Assembly: GCF_024218775.1 (NCBI RefSeq)
Contig: NZ_CP100404.1
Coordinates: forward strand, 248,001 to 312,000
DNA: 64,000 nt
Direction of reading: 5' to 3'
From: Haloarcula marina
GTDB taxonomy: Archaea > Halobacteriota > Halobacteria > Halobacteriales > Haloarculaceae
In this document: one piece after another, positions 45,241-53,997 of the stretch
Layout of the letters: each line of letters starts with the position of its first letter
Numbering within the stretch: the stretch's first letter is position 1
Program-made: the position numbers and the translations under genes
The notes under the pieces: generated by a model
Told to the model about the DNA's origin: nothing
Seen by the model: the letters and a program-made list of their open reading frames with translations, nothing else
Databases searched by the model: none

Positions 45241-45960
45241 ATGGCTTCAGTCACGGTCTGGAACGAGTACGTTCACGAACGCGAAGACGACGCGGTGGCC
45301 GAGGTGTACCCCGATGGCATCCACGCCACAATCGCCGACGCCCTCGCCGAACGGGGTCACGAGACGCGCACGGCCACGCTCGGCGAACCCGAACACGGCC
45401 TCACGGAGGAAGTCCTCGCCGACACCGAGGTGCTGACGTGGTGGGGCCACGCCGCCCACGACGAGGTGGACGACGCCGTGGTCGAACGGGTCGCCGACCA
45501 CGTCCAACAGGGGATGGGCCTCCTGGTCCTCCACTCGGCGCACGCCTCGAAACCGTTCAAACGACTGCTGGGGACGCCCTGTGACCTGACGTGGCGCGAG
45601 GCGGGCGAGCGCGAGCGGTGTTGGGTCGTCGACCCCGGTCACCCCATCACTGACGGCCTCGGCGACTCCATCGTCATCGAGGAGGCCGAGATGTACGGCG
45701 AACCGTTCGGCGTCCCGGAACCGGACCGACTCGTGTTCACGTCGTGGTTCGAGGGCGGCGAGGTGTTCCGGAGCGGGTGCTGTTATCGTCGGGGCCGCGG
45801 TCGCATCTTCTACTTCCGGCCGGGCCACGAGACGTATCCCATCTACCACCGCGCGGACGTGCAGCGAGTCCTCGACAACGCCGTCCGGTGGGCGACGCCG
45901 ACGCCGGGGGCCGACGCCCACGCGGGCAACCGGAACGTCGACCCGCGGGAAAAACTGTAG
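45241..45960 (+). CDS. ThuA-like (trehalose utilization) protein
   Basis: A 239-residue protein of the ThuA family, a class-I glutamine-amidotransferase-like fold tied to trehalose/sugar metabolism in bacteria. Visible landmarks are [11 protein letters not shown] near the start, [15 protein letters not shown] (about 64-78), [24 protein letters not shown] and the C-terminal [25 protein letters not shown] (45209-45216 region) is a TATA box about 26 nt upstream of ATG. No sugar transporter is adjacent, so its substrate is unknown. Confidence 0.9.
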   Translation: MASVTVWNEYVHEREDDAVAEVYPDGIHATIADALAERGHETRTATLGEPEHGLTEEVLADTEVLTWWGHAAHDEVDDAVVERVADHVQQGMGLLVLHSAHASKPFKRLLGTPCDLTWREAGERERCWVVDPGHPITDGLGDSIVIEEAEMYGEPFGVPEPDRLVFTSWFEGGEVFRSGCCYRRGRGRIFYFRPGHETYPIYHRADVQRVLDNAVRWATPTPGADAHAGNRNVDPREKL

Positions 45961-46056
45961 CACACGCACACGCGCTTACGCGCGTGCGAACCGCCGTCTC
46001 GGGATTCGGACCGCCGAGTCATTTTTCAGTGTGAACATCATAGTCCTACACGTACT

Positions 46057-46248
46057 ATGGGGTTCGGGAGCTACGACGAGTCGGAACAAGACAATCAGGA
46101 GTACGACACCGACTTCGAAGACGAGGATGGACTCGACGCGGAGGACAACGCCCACGAGGGTGACGTCGAGTACGAGTTCACCGCATCGAACGACGAACTA
46201 CTAGACCGGTTGCAAGACATCAAAGGGAGCGACGACGCGAACACGTGA
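46057..46248 (+). CDS. Small acidic DUF5786-type protein
   Basis: A 63-residue, very acidic protein (MGFGSYDESEQDNQEYDTDF, then a Glu/Asp-rich middle) with a conserved-looking C-terminal helix NDELLDRLQDIKGSD. I recognise it as haloarchaeal DUF5786, function unknown. Its stop overlaps the GTG start of the DUF99 gene by 4 bp (GTGA), so translation is probably coupled. Confidence 0.88.
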   Translation: MGFGSYDESEQDNQEYDTDFEDEDGLDAEDNAHEGDVEYEFTASNDELLDRLQDIKGSDDANT

Positions 46249-46820
46249 AAGCCGGGGTGCGGGCGCTCGGCGTCGCCGAGTCCTACCGGGACAGGACCAG
46301 TCATCTCGCCGGGACAGTCGTCCGCGCGAGTCGCGTCGTCGACGGGTTCGTCTTCGACACCTGTACGGTCGGCGGGAGCGACGCCACCGCCGCCGTCTGT
46401 GCGATGGTCGACCGTTTGGCCCGCGAGGACGTGCGCTATCTCTTGCTCGCGGGTATCGCTCCCGCGTGGTTCAACGTCCTCGACCTTCACGAGATTCACC
46501 GCCACACCGGCCTGCCGACACTCTCGGTCACGTTCGAGGACTCGCCGGGGCTGGAGTCGGCCATCCGCGAGGCGTTCGAGGACCCCGAGACGGTCGCCGA
46601 CCGTCTGGACACCTACCGCCGTCAGCCACAGCGCCACCCAGTCACGGTCACCGACGAGACGGTGTACGTCCGCGCGGTCGGCCTCGACGACGCGGCGGCC
46701 GCCGACGTGGTGCGCGCGTTCACGCCCGAAGGAGGTCGCCCGGAACCGCTCCGGGTCGCCCGACTGGCGGCCCGCGGACTGGTCGACGCCGACACTACGG
46801 GCGAGTCCGCGCGAGAGTGA
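46245..46820 (+). CDS. DUF99 (endonuclease dU-like) protein
   Basis: A 191-residue member of the DUF99/Endo_dU family, whose fold is related to endonuclease V and which is named for activity at deoxyuridine. The pattern MKAGVRALGVAES, VDGFVFDTCTVGGSDAT, VRYLLLAGIAPAWFNVLDLH and LPTLSVTFEDSPGLE is characteristic. GTG 46245 overlaps the upstream DUF5786 stop. A uracil-DNA glycosylase gene follows 44 bp later on the same strand, which supports a role in uracil repair. Confidence 0.88.
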   Translation: MKAGVRALGVAESYRDRTSHLAGTVVRASRVVDGFVFDTCTVGGSDATAAVCAMVDRLAREDVRYLLLAGIAPAWFNVLDLHEIHRHTGLPTLSVTFEDSPGLESAIREAFEDPETVADRLDTYRRQPQRHPVTVTDETVYVRAVGLDDAAAADVVRAFTPEGGRPEPLRVARLAARGLVDADTTGESARE

Positions 46821-46864
46821 GCGCCGACCGGCGGCCTTGATACGGGGCGGTTCGAAGGCCCGGT

Positions 46865-47452
46865 ATGGAGCAGATGGAGGGTTTGAACGTGGTCGCCTGC
46901 GAGCGCTGTGAGGAACTGTGTGACTCGCGCTCGCGAATCGTCAACGGCGTCGGTCCGGCGGACGCCGACCTCCTGTTCGTCGGCGAAGCGCCGGGCGCGA
47001 ACGAGGACGAACAGGGCGAACCGTTCGTCGGCCGTAGCGGCGACGTGTTGAACGACGGTCTGCGCGACGCGGGCCTCGACCGCGGCGACGTGCGCATCAC
47101 CAACTGCGTGCGCTGTCGGCCGCCGGACAACCGCGACCCCCGCACGGAAGAACTGGCGAACTGCCGCGGATACCTGGAGACAGAAATCGACCGCGTCGAC
47201 CCGGAACTCGTCGTCACACTGGGAAAGGTGCCCGCCGAACATCTCTTGGGTCGGGACGTGGCAGTCACCGGCGAGGCGGGCGACGTGACCGACGTGCCCA
47301 TCGAGGGCGACCCGCGGCGCGTGATGGTCTGTGTCCACCCGGCGGCGACGCTGTACGACCCCTCGCAGAAGGAGACGTTCGCGCAGACGCTCGAAAAGGC
47401 AGCCGACTTCACCGACGGCGAGAGCGGACAGCGACGATTGGGCGACTTCTAG
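46865..47452 (+). CDS. Family-4 uracil-DNA glycosylase
   Basis: A 195-residue Fe-S uracil-DNA glycosylase that removes uracil from deaminated DNA. The active-site motif GEAPGANEDEQGEPFVGRSG (40-59) and the downstream HPAA (158-161) mark family 4. Cys12, Cys15, Cys84 and Cys100 are the expected [4Fe-4S] ligands. It probably forms an operon with DUF5786 and DUF99. Confidence 0.95.
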   Translation: MEQMEGLNVVACERCEELCDSRSRIVNGVGPADADLLFVGEAPGANEDEQGEPFVGRSGDVLNDGLRDAGLDRGDVRITNCVRCRPPDNRDPRTEELANCRGYLETEIDRVDPELVVTLGKVPAEHLLGRDVAVTGEAGDVTDVPIEGDPRRVMVCVHPAATLYDPSQKETFAQTLEKAADFTDGESGQRRLGDF

Positions 47453-47814
47453 GTCCGCTCCTGCTCGGAGTCTCCCGTACCGACACGTCCTCTGCGGTCT
47501 GCGTTACCGTGTTTGTCCCTGTCGTACTGAATTCGTCAGAGCAGTTCCGGCGGACTGTCCGTTGGTCGGTTCGTTGAGCGGCAAGCAGACGCGAATAGCG
47601 GCCACGACGACCATCGAACCGCCCTGGAAGAGCAGGACCGTCGTCGATAAGAGTAGAGTCCGGCACAACTCGCTGTGTGAGCATCTGCATTTAGACTGTG
47701 TGTGTGGTACGTCATTGGGGGGCACGCAGTGGCCGCTCATCGACGGCGGGCGGGTTCCGTCACTCGTTTGCGCGAAAGGGAACGCTCTTGGCGCGCGTTC
47801 GCCTACGCGCACGT
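47453..47814. other. 362-bp intergenic region, no convincing gene
   Basis: The region lies between the uracil glycosylase and hisH. The minus strand holds an open frame with one hydrophobic stretch (LLLSTTVLLFQGGSMVVVAA, about 47600-47660) that could be a relic of a membrane protein, but no proper start and no family match are seen. Composition is somewhat less GC-biased than the genes around it. I recognise no RNA gene. Confidence 0.4.
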
Positions 47815-48465
47815 ATGAACGCGAGACAGACGACCGCCGACGTGGTGGTCGTCGACTACGGACTGGGGAACCTCCGGAGCGTCACGCGCGGCCTCGAACG
47901 CGCCGGTGCGAGCGTCACGCTCTCGGAAGACCCCGCGGAGTTCGACGCCGCCGACGGCATCGTCCTCCCCGGCGTCGGGGCGTTCTCCGAAGGCATGGAG
48001 AACGCCGGGCCGTTCCGCGACGCGCTGCTCGAACAGGCCGACGCGGGCAAACCCCTCTTCGGCATCTGTCTCGGGATGCAGATGCTCCTGACGGCCAGTG
48101 AGGAGGCCGACCACGCGGGCGAGGGCGAGGTGGAAGGGCTGGACCTCATCCCCGGCCAGAACGTCCGCTTCAGCCGCGACCAGACGGTCCCGCACATGGG
48201 CTGGAACGAACTCGACGTGCAACGGGACCACCCGCTAGTCGAGGGCGTCGACGGCCAGTACGCCTACTTCGTCCACTCGTACTACGCCGTCCCAGACGAC
48301 GACGCGGCCGTCGTCGCCACCACGGACTACGGCGTCGACTTCGCCTCCATCGTCGCCAACGAGGCCGGGAACGTCTTCGGAACTCAGTTCCACCCGGAGA
48401 AATCGGGCGAGACGGGCCTGCGGATTCTGCGGAACTACGTGGACTACTGCGTCGACCAGCGGTAG
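47815..48465 (+). CDS. hisH: Imidazole glycerol phosphate synthase glutaminase subunit
   Basis: HisH supplies ammonia from glutamine to HisF in histidine biosynthesis. The 216-residue protein has the class-I amidotransferase triad: Cys85 in FGICLGMQM, His193 and Glu195 in FHPEKSG. DYGLGNLRSV near the start is diagnostic. No hisF is adjacent, in line with scattered his genes (hisG lies at 9.8 kb). Confidence 0.97.
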   Translation: MNARQTTADVVVVDYGLGNLRSVTRGLERAGASVTLSEDPAEFDAADGIVLPGVGAFSEGMENAGPFRDALLEQADAGKPLFGICLGMQMLLTASEEADHAGEGEVEGLDLIPGQNVRFSRDQTVPHMGWNELDVQRDHPLVEGVDGQYAYFVHSYYAVPDDDAAVVATTDYGVDFASIVANEAGNVFGTQFHPEKSGETGLRILRNYVDYCVDQR

Positions 48466-48612
48466 CGGGCCGCTGTCGCGGAACCGACGCTGCGCTGTCG
48501 TTGCGGTCGACGGCTGCGGTTGCCGTGGCCGAGAGGCCGCTCCGTCGGCCGACCCGGGGAAGGGCAGGCATACCGTGGAGAGCATACCGCGCCGGAGGCG
48601 GGGTTTCACCGA

Positions 48613-48633
48613 ACTCGCGGCGACGCCGCGAGT
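48613..48633 (+). terminator. Hairpin downstream of hisH
   Basis: ACTCGCGGCG (48613-48622) and CGCCGCGAGT (48624-48633) are perfect 10-bp arms around a single A. About 7 bases later comes TTTTT and, further on, TGTTTTT. The pattern suits a transcript-ending signal for hisH, though archaeal termination relies mainly on the T-runs. Confidence 0.4.
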
Positions 48634-48669
48634 GCGGCCGTTTTTCCCCATGTTTTTGCGAGGAGCCTT

Positions 48670-48689
48670 CTCACAGCGCGCGCTGTGAG
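48670..48689. repeat. 20-bp perfect palindrome
   Basis: CTCACAGCGCGCGCTGTGAG is self-complementary over 20 bp. It lies 20-40 bp before a T-poor AT patch (AGTAAAAAGTGG) leading to the stop of the convergent SWIM gene at 48727. It may be a bidirectional terminator or a protein-binding site. Confidence 0.7.
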
Positions 48690-48726
48690 CGCGCGAGGAA
48701 AGGCGACGAAGTAAAAAGTGGGGTAC

Positions 48727-49074
48727 CTAGAGGAAATCTCGCACGTCGGAGTACCACATGTCGTGGTCGTCGACAGCGTCGACGGCCTCGGCGATGCGGA
48801 CGGCGATGGCGTGCCAGCACAGGTCCTCGGGGTCCTCGGGGTCTAAGTTGTACTCGCTGTCGGCGCAGTGACAGCCGCCGTCCTCGACGATGTACTCGTC
48901 CTCGTAGCCGACGACGACGGTGAAATCGCGGTACCCTTTGACGCGGCTCTCGCCGACGGCCTCGATGGCGCGGGTCCCCCGCTGGTCGTGGGCGTCGACG
49001 ATAGCCGTCACTGCCTCGGGGGTGAGTTCCCCCGCGGATTCGAGCAGCGAGACCCAGTCGTCGACGGTGGTCAC
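48727..49074 (-). CDS. SWIM-type zinc-finger protein
   Basis: A 115-residue protein with a CxCx(15)CxH arrangement, Cys68, Cys70, Cys86 and His88 (GGCHC ... LCWHAI), the SWIM zinc finger, preceded by an acidic alpha/beta segment. GTG 49074 (MTTVDDWVSLLESAGEL) was chosen; codons upstream in the open frame are compositionally non-coding. SWIM domains bind DNA or proteins. Function unknown. Confidence 0.85.
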   Translation of the reverse strand: MTTVDDWVSLLESAGELTPEAVTAIVDAHDQRGTRAIEAVGESRVKGYRDFTVVVGYEDEYIVEDGGCHCADSEYNLDPEDPEDLCWHAIAVRIAEAVDAVDDHDMWYSDVRDFL

Positions 49075-49165
49075 ACGCTGGCTACGGCGAGGCGTGACAA
49101 AACAGCGTCGTCTGCCGGGGCGGCGTGGGCGGAACTGTAAACAGGCCGCGGCCCGACGAAACGCT

Positions 49166-50848
49166 ATGGTGGTGGTCCCGTGGGTGGCGCTGGGGTCGTT
49201 CGCGTCGGGGGTCGGGTCGCTGTACCTCCTGGCCCAGTTGCGGGACCACTGGGAGAAACCGGGCGCGAAGTGGTTCGTGGCGACCATCGCGACCATCACC
49301 GTCTGGTGTGTCACCTACGGCGTCGCGCTGTTGGTCGCCGACACGACGATTCGGCGGGCCTTGGAGACGGTGACCTGGGTGTGTCTGGTCTGGATCGGCT
49401 ACTTCTTCATGGGCTTCGCGCTGGGGTACACCGGGCGGACGAACATCCTCGAAAGCCGGTCGTTCACGGCGCTCGGCCTGATTCCGCTGGCGTCGTCGAT
49501 ACTGGCGCTGACGAACCCCTTACACGCGTTGCTGTGGGACGGCTTCCGCGTGGCGACGGTGTTCGGGGCGTCGGCGGTGACCTACACGTTCCAGCCGCTG
49601 GGGTATCTGGTCATCCTCCTCTCGATGCTGTTCGTCTCCGTGGCGACGGTGTTGCTGTTCGACACTGTCGTCAGTTACGGGCCGCTGTACCGTCGGCAGG
49701 CCATCGCCGTCGGCCTGAGTCCCATCCCGCCGGGTGTCGCGGTGCTGACGTGGGCGCTGGGACTCGGCCCGGCCATCAACCTGACGACGCTGTTGTTCCT
49801 GCCACACATCGCGCTCGACAGTTACGCGTTCGTCCGCAGCGGGATGTTCGAATTCCACCCGGCGACGCGGCGGGCGGGCGAGCGGGCGGCCATCGACGAC
49901 ATCGCGACGCCGGTGGCTATCGTCGACGTCGACGGGCGTATCATCAACCTCAACCCAGCCGCCGAGGTGATGCTCGCCATCGAGAAGCGGGCGGCGCTGA
50001 CCGACCCGCTGGACGCGTGGATTGAGGGCGACGAGTTCGACATCGGGGCCGAGCGCGACCGACTCGGCGTCGAGAACGGCGGCCGCCGCCACGAGTACAA
50101 GATTCAGCGGACGGAACTCACCGACGACTCGGGAACCCATCTCGGCTACACTGTCGTGTTTCAGGACATCACCGACGAGATTCAGCGCGAGCGGAGGCTG
50201 GAGGTGCTCAATCGATTCCTACGTCACAACGTACGCAACGAGAGCGTCGTCATTCAGGCGCGGGCAGAGTTGCTGGCCGCGGAATTGGAGGGTGAGGCGG
50301 CCGAACACGCCGCGACTATCGAAGGGGCCGTCGACCGACTCGTCGAATCGGGAGACAAGGCCCGAACCCTCTCGGAAGCCAGCGGCGACGACGAGGCGCT
50401 CGAACCCGTCGGCCTCGCGGACCGCATCGAAGACATCGTCGCCGGGTTGGAACCCGAGTACGACGGGTCGGTCACCGTCGCCGTGCCCGCGGACCTCACC
50501 GTGCGGACCCAACCGGCGCTGTTGAGCGTCGTGGTGACGAATCTCGTCGAGAACGCCCTTCAACACGTCCCGGCAGCCACCGTCTCGGTGACCGCGAGCG
50601 CCGAGGACGGCGCGGTGGCCCTCTCGGTCGCCGACGACGGACCCGGCGTCCCCGACCACGAACTCGGCGTCCTCGAACGCGGGCGCGAGACCGACCTGAA
50701 TCACGGGAGCGGGATGGGCCTGTGGCTGGTCCGCTGGGCCGTCACGACGCTGGAGGGGGACCTCGAGTTCGACACGAGCGACGGGACGACAGTGACGGTG
50801 CGACTGCCGCGCGAGCGCCCCGTCCCAAACGACCCGGCGACGGCGTGA
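49166..50848 (+). CDS. Membrane histidine kinase with 7TM sensor and PAS domain
   Basis: A 560-residue sensor kinase. The N-terminus has about seven helices (residues 1-225) like the archaeal 7TMR-HK input module. A PAS domain follows (about 245-345, IVDVDGRIINLNPAAE). The phospho-acceptor is His354 in NRFLRHNVRNE, the haloarchaeal-style H-box. The HATPase domain has the N-box NLVENALQHV and G-boxes DDGPGVP and GSGMGLWL. No response regulator is adjacent. The stimulus is unknown. Confidence 0.92.
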   Translation: MVVVPWVALGSFASGVGSLYLLAQLRDHWEKPGAKWFVATIATITVWCVTYGVALLVADTTIRRALETVTWVCLVWIGYFFMGFALGYTGRTNILESRSFTALGLIPLASSILALTNPLHALLWDGFRVATVFGASAVTYTFQPLGYLVILLSMLFVSVATVLLFDTVVSYGPLYRRQAIAVGLSPIPPGVAVLTWALGLGPAINLTTLLFLPHIALDSYAFVRSGMFEFHPATRRAGERAAIDDIATPVAIVDVDGRIINLNPAAEVMLAIEKRAALTDPLDAWIEGDEFDIGAERDRLGVENGGRRHEYKIQRTELTDDSGTHLGYTVVFQDITDEIQRERRLEVLNRFLRHNVRNESVVIQARAELLAAELEGEAAEHAATIEGAVDRLVESGDKARTLSEASGDDEALEPVGLADRIEDIVAGLEPEYDGSVTVAVPADLTVRTQPALLSVVVTNLVENALQHVPAATVSVTASAEDGAVALSVADDGPGVPDHELGVLERGRETDLNHGSGMGLWLVRWAVTTLEGDLEFDTSDGTTVTVRLPRERPVPNDPATA

Positions 50849-50898
50849 CCGCGCGGCCCGTTCGAACCACTTAACGGCCCCCGCGCGGAGAGACGGAT

Positions 50899-51999
50899 AT
50901 GCGCGTCAGCGAGGGACAGGTGACCGTCGAGGTGCCCGAACAGGCCGACGCCGGGAAGGGCGAGAACGTCTTTTTCAACCCGGTACAGGAGCTGAACCGC
51001 GACATCACCGTCGCGGCGCTGCGGGCCTACCGGGAGCGGGAGGGCGGTGAGTCGTACCTCGACGCCACCGCCGCGAGCGGGATTCGGGGCGTGCGTGCGG
51101 CCGCCGACGGGTGGGAGACGGCGCTGTGTGACGTGGACGACGAGGCCGTCGCCCTCTGTGAGCGCAACCTCGAACGCAACGGCCTCGCCGGGGAGGTCCA
51201 CCACGAGAACGCGAACGTCCTGATGCATTCGGATGCGTTCGACGTAGTCGATGTCGACCCGTTCGGGACGCCCATCCCCTTCGCCGACGCGGCGATTCAG
51301 GGGACGAAAGGCCTGCTCTGTGTCACCGCCACCGACACCGCGCCGCTGTGTGGGGCGCACTTCGAGAGCGGCGTCCGCAGTTACGGCGCGGTCCCGCGCA
51401 ACACCGAGTTCCACGCCGAGATGGGGATGCGCGTCCTCCTGTCGGCGATGGTCCGGACCGCCGCCCGCTACGACATCGCCGCCCGGCCGGTTCTCAGCCA
51501 CGCGACCAAACACTACGCCCGGACGTACCTCGACTTCGAACACGGCGCGAAAGTCGCCAACGCCTGCATCGACGAACTGGGGTACGTCCACCACTGCCAG
51601 CGGTGTCTGTGGCGCGACCACGACCACGGCCTCATCGCCGACGCGCCCGACGCCTGCCCGGTGTGTGAGGAACACCTTCAGACGGCCGGGCCGATTTGGC
51701 TGGGCCGGACCTGCGACCCCGAATTCGCGGAGCGAGTCGCCGAGGAGATTACCGACGACATGGGCACGGCCGAGAACGCCCGCGAACTGCTGGCGACGCT
51801 CGCGGCCGAACTGGACAGGCCGACCCACTACGACCAGCACCGCCTCTGCAAGCGGTGGGGTCGCGGGGCCGAGGCGATGGACACCTTCATCGAGAAACTC
51901 CGAGACGCGGGGTACGACGCCTCGCGGTCGCACTACGGCGGAACGACGTTCAAGACGGACGCCGACGTGGTCGAGATTCGCGAGGCGACGGCGGAGTAG
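50899..51999 (+). CDS. trm1: tRNA (guanine(26)-N2)-dimethyltransferase
   Basis: A 366-residue Trm1 that dimethylates G26 of tRNA using SAM. It shows the family start [23 protein letters not shown] (in pieces), the SAM-binding [15 protein letters not shown] (about 57-71), the catalytic DVDPFGTP (about 115-122) and a zinc ribbon with CQRC ... CPVC ligands (about 233-258). ATG at 50899. The gene stands alone, between a histidine kinase and a membrane protein gene. Confidence 0.96.
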   Translation: MRVSEGQVTVEVPEQADAGKGENVFFNPVQELNRDITVAALRAYREREGGESYLDATAASGIRGVRAAADGWETALCDVDDEAVALCERNLERNGLAGEVHHENANVLMHSDAFDVVDVDPFGTPIPFADAAIQGTKGLLCVTATDTAPLCGAHFESGVRSYGAVPRNTEFHAEMGMRVLLSAMVRTAARYDIAARPVLSHATKHYARTYLDFEHGAKVANACIDELGYVHHCQRCLWRDHDHGLIADAPDACPVCEEHLQTAGPIWLGRTCDPEFAERVAEEITDDMGTAENARELLATLAAELDRPTHYDQHRLCKRWGRGAEAMDTFIEKLRDAGYDASRSHYGGTTFKTDADVVEIREATAE

Positions 52000-52004
52000 C
52001 GCCG

Positions 52005-52424
52005 TTAGCGGTCGGCCGATTTTGGACCGCTGTCGCCGCTGAGCGACGAGACGACGCTGTACAGCAGGAGGTACAGCGGCCGGAGGAAGTAGTTCACCAT
52101 CCCGGCCAGTCCCAGCAGTCCGCCCAGCGCCTGCACTTCCTCTGGGGTCGCGCCGAGTTCGAACAACAGGGGCACGGCGGCGATAGCGGGGGCTAACCAC
52201 AGCGACTCCAGCAGGCTATCCACGTCGAGGCCGACGACGTAGCCGAACTCGCCCCCGTCCGGGCGGGTGAGGTAGAGGCCGACGGCGAACGCGAGGAGCA
52301 GGCCGACCAGCGGGACCGACGCTGGGACACCGGCGAATCCCAGCGCGAGCAACAGGCCCGAGGCGACGAGCAACAGCGCCGTCACCTGCATCGTCCCCGA
52401 CCGGATAGCCATCTCCGTGTTCAT
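52005..52424 (-). CDS. Four-TM membrane protein of unknown function
   Basis: A 139-residue protein with four hydrophobic segments (about 10-30, 36-52, 72-90, 103-128) separated by short polar loops (RPDGGEFGYVVGLD and GATPEEVQAL). No family is recognised. A GTTTATAG element (minus strand, about 52454-52461) 30 nt upstream of the ATG suggests a short 5' leader. It converges with trm1, 5 bp apart. Confidence 0.8.
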   Translation of the reverse strand: MNTEMAIRSGTMQVTALLLVASGLLLALGFAGVPASVPLVGLLLAFAVGLYLTRPDGGEFGYVVGLDVDSLLESLWLAPAIAAVPLLFELGATPEEVQALGGLLGLAGMVNYFLRPLYLLLYSVVSSLSGDSGPKSADR

Positions 52425-52516
52425 GTCTCTGTCTCGCCGGTGGAGTGGCCCGGCTATAAACCCTGTGTGACCCGGAGTTGTAACCCATATCAGAGTCCGC
52501 CCTCAAGGGCGTGTGC

Positions 52517-53953
52517 GTGTCGTCCCGGTACAACCCCGTCCGCGGCATCCTCTTGCTCGTCGGAGGCCTCCTCGCTCGCGTCGGCCTCGTCGACCGTGAG
52601 CGTATCACACGGGCGACGGACCTCTCGTGGCCCCGCATCGTCACGGGCCTCGCTCGGATGTCGAAGTCGACGGCCGACGTGGCGATGGTGGGACTGGCGC
52701 TCGGCCCGACGGCCATCGCGGGCGTCGGTTTCGCCACCCCCTTCTGGAACCTCTCCTTCGCGCTCGGCGCGGGCGTCGCCGGAGCGACCATCGGGATGGT
52801 GTCCCAGCGGTTCGGGGCCGACGCCCGCGACGAACTGGCGCTGACGGTCACGACCAGCGCCGCCGTCGTCCTCGCCCTCACGCTCCCCCTGGCGGTCGTC
52901 TACTGGGTCGTCCCCGGTTTCCTAGTCGACCTCGTCGGCTCCGGAACCGACGCCGTGGCCTACGGCGAGCGCTACCTGAAGGTGGTCGCGCTCGGGGCCC
53001 CGTTCGCCGCGCTGAACCTCGTCGGCAGTCGCACGCTCGTCGGGGCCGACGACGCCTACGCGCCGATGGTCTTACGCGGCGGCGGCGCGCTCCTCAACAT
53101 CGCCATCAACGCCGTCCTCGTCTTCGGCCTCGGGATGGGCGTCGTCGGCGCGGCCATCGGCACCGTCGTCGCGAACGTCGTCGTCGCCATCGCTTTCGTC
53201 GTCGGGTTCGCCCGCGGCGGCCTCCCCGGCGTGGATTTTCCCGTCCGAATCCCGCTCTCGCGACCGTTCCTCGACCGCTCGCTGGCCCGTGACCTCGCCG
53301 AGATGGGGACGCCGCTGGTCGGGACGAACCTCGCCCGCACCGGCGCGCAGTTCCCTCGCCTGTTCATCGTCGGCCTGTTCGGCCCGACCGTCGTCTCGGC
53401 GTACGTCGTCGCCCTGCGGGTCCGCGCCCTGCTTGACACCCCCAACTGGGGCCTGAGTCTCGCCTCCAGCAGTCTCGTCGGCCAGGCCCTCGGCGAGAAC
53501 GACGAACGCGAGGCGACGGCGTGGGCCAGCACCGTCCTCCGTCTCGGTGTCGGCGTCTATCTCGTCGTCGCCCTCGGTCTGCTCCCCTTCTCGCGGCAGG
53601 TCGGACGCCTGTTCGTCGACGACGTGGCGGTGCTCGGCCTCGTGACGGTGTTCGTCGCCGTCGCCTGCGTCAGCGTCGTCTTCCGCGGCGTCGACGGCGG
53701 TGCGACGGGACCGCTCAGGGCCAGTGGCGACACCCGCTGGCCGCTGTACTCCCAACTGGCCGGGATGTATCTGTTCGCGCTCCCCATCGCCTACGTGGGC
53801 ATCCTCGTCCCCGCTATCGGCGTCCTGGCGCTGTATGCGTCCCTGCTGGCGGAGACGGCCGTCCCCGCCGCTATCACGTACTACCGGTTCGTCTCCGGAC
53901 GGTGGCGCGTGGTGAGTCGGTCGTATCGGCCCGACGCCGCGCTGGACGACTGA
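52517..53953 (+). CDS. MATE family efflux transporter
   Basis: A 478-residue MATE exporter with about 12 helices. It belongs to a subgroup different from the pair at 1.7-4.8 kb, with a longer N-terminus (MSSRYNPVRGILLLVGGLLAR) before the first MatE repeat and SKSTADVAMVGLALGPTAIAG in helix 1. GTG 52517 is favoured over GTG 52511 because it gives the usual SSRYNP start. No TetR-type palindrome of the 3.24/57.35 kb kind is present upstream. The downstream YihY gene lies 44 bp away. Confidence 0.9.
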   Translation: MSSRYNPVRGILLLVGGLLARVGLVDRERITRATDLSWPRIVTGLARMSKSTADVAMVGLALGPTAIAGVGFATPFWNLSFALGAGVAGATIGMVSQRFGADARDELALTVTTSAAVVLALTLPLAVVYWVVPGFLVDLVGSGTDAVAYGERYLKVVALGAPFAALNLVGSRTLVGADDAYAPMVLRGGGALLNIAINAVLVFGLGMGVVGAAIGTVVANVVVAIAFVVGFARGGLPGVDFPVRIPLSRPFLDRSLARDLAEMGTPLVGTNLARTGAQFPRLFIVGLFGPTVVSAYVVALRVRALLDTPNWGLSLASSSLVGQALGENDEREATAWASTVLRLGVGVYLVVALGLLPFSRQVGRLFVDDVAVLGLVTVFVAVACVSVVFRGVDGGATGPLRASGDTRWPLYSQLAGMYLFALPIAYVGILVPAIGVLALYASLLAETAVPAAITYYRFVSGRWRVVSRSYRPDAALDD

Positions 53954-53997
53954 GTCGGGTCGCAGAGATATATGTACCAGCCGTCCGACATGCCGCT

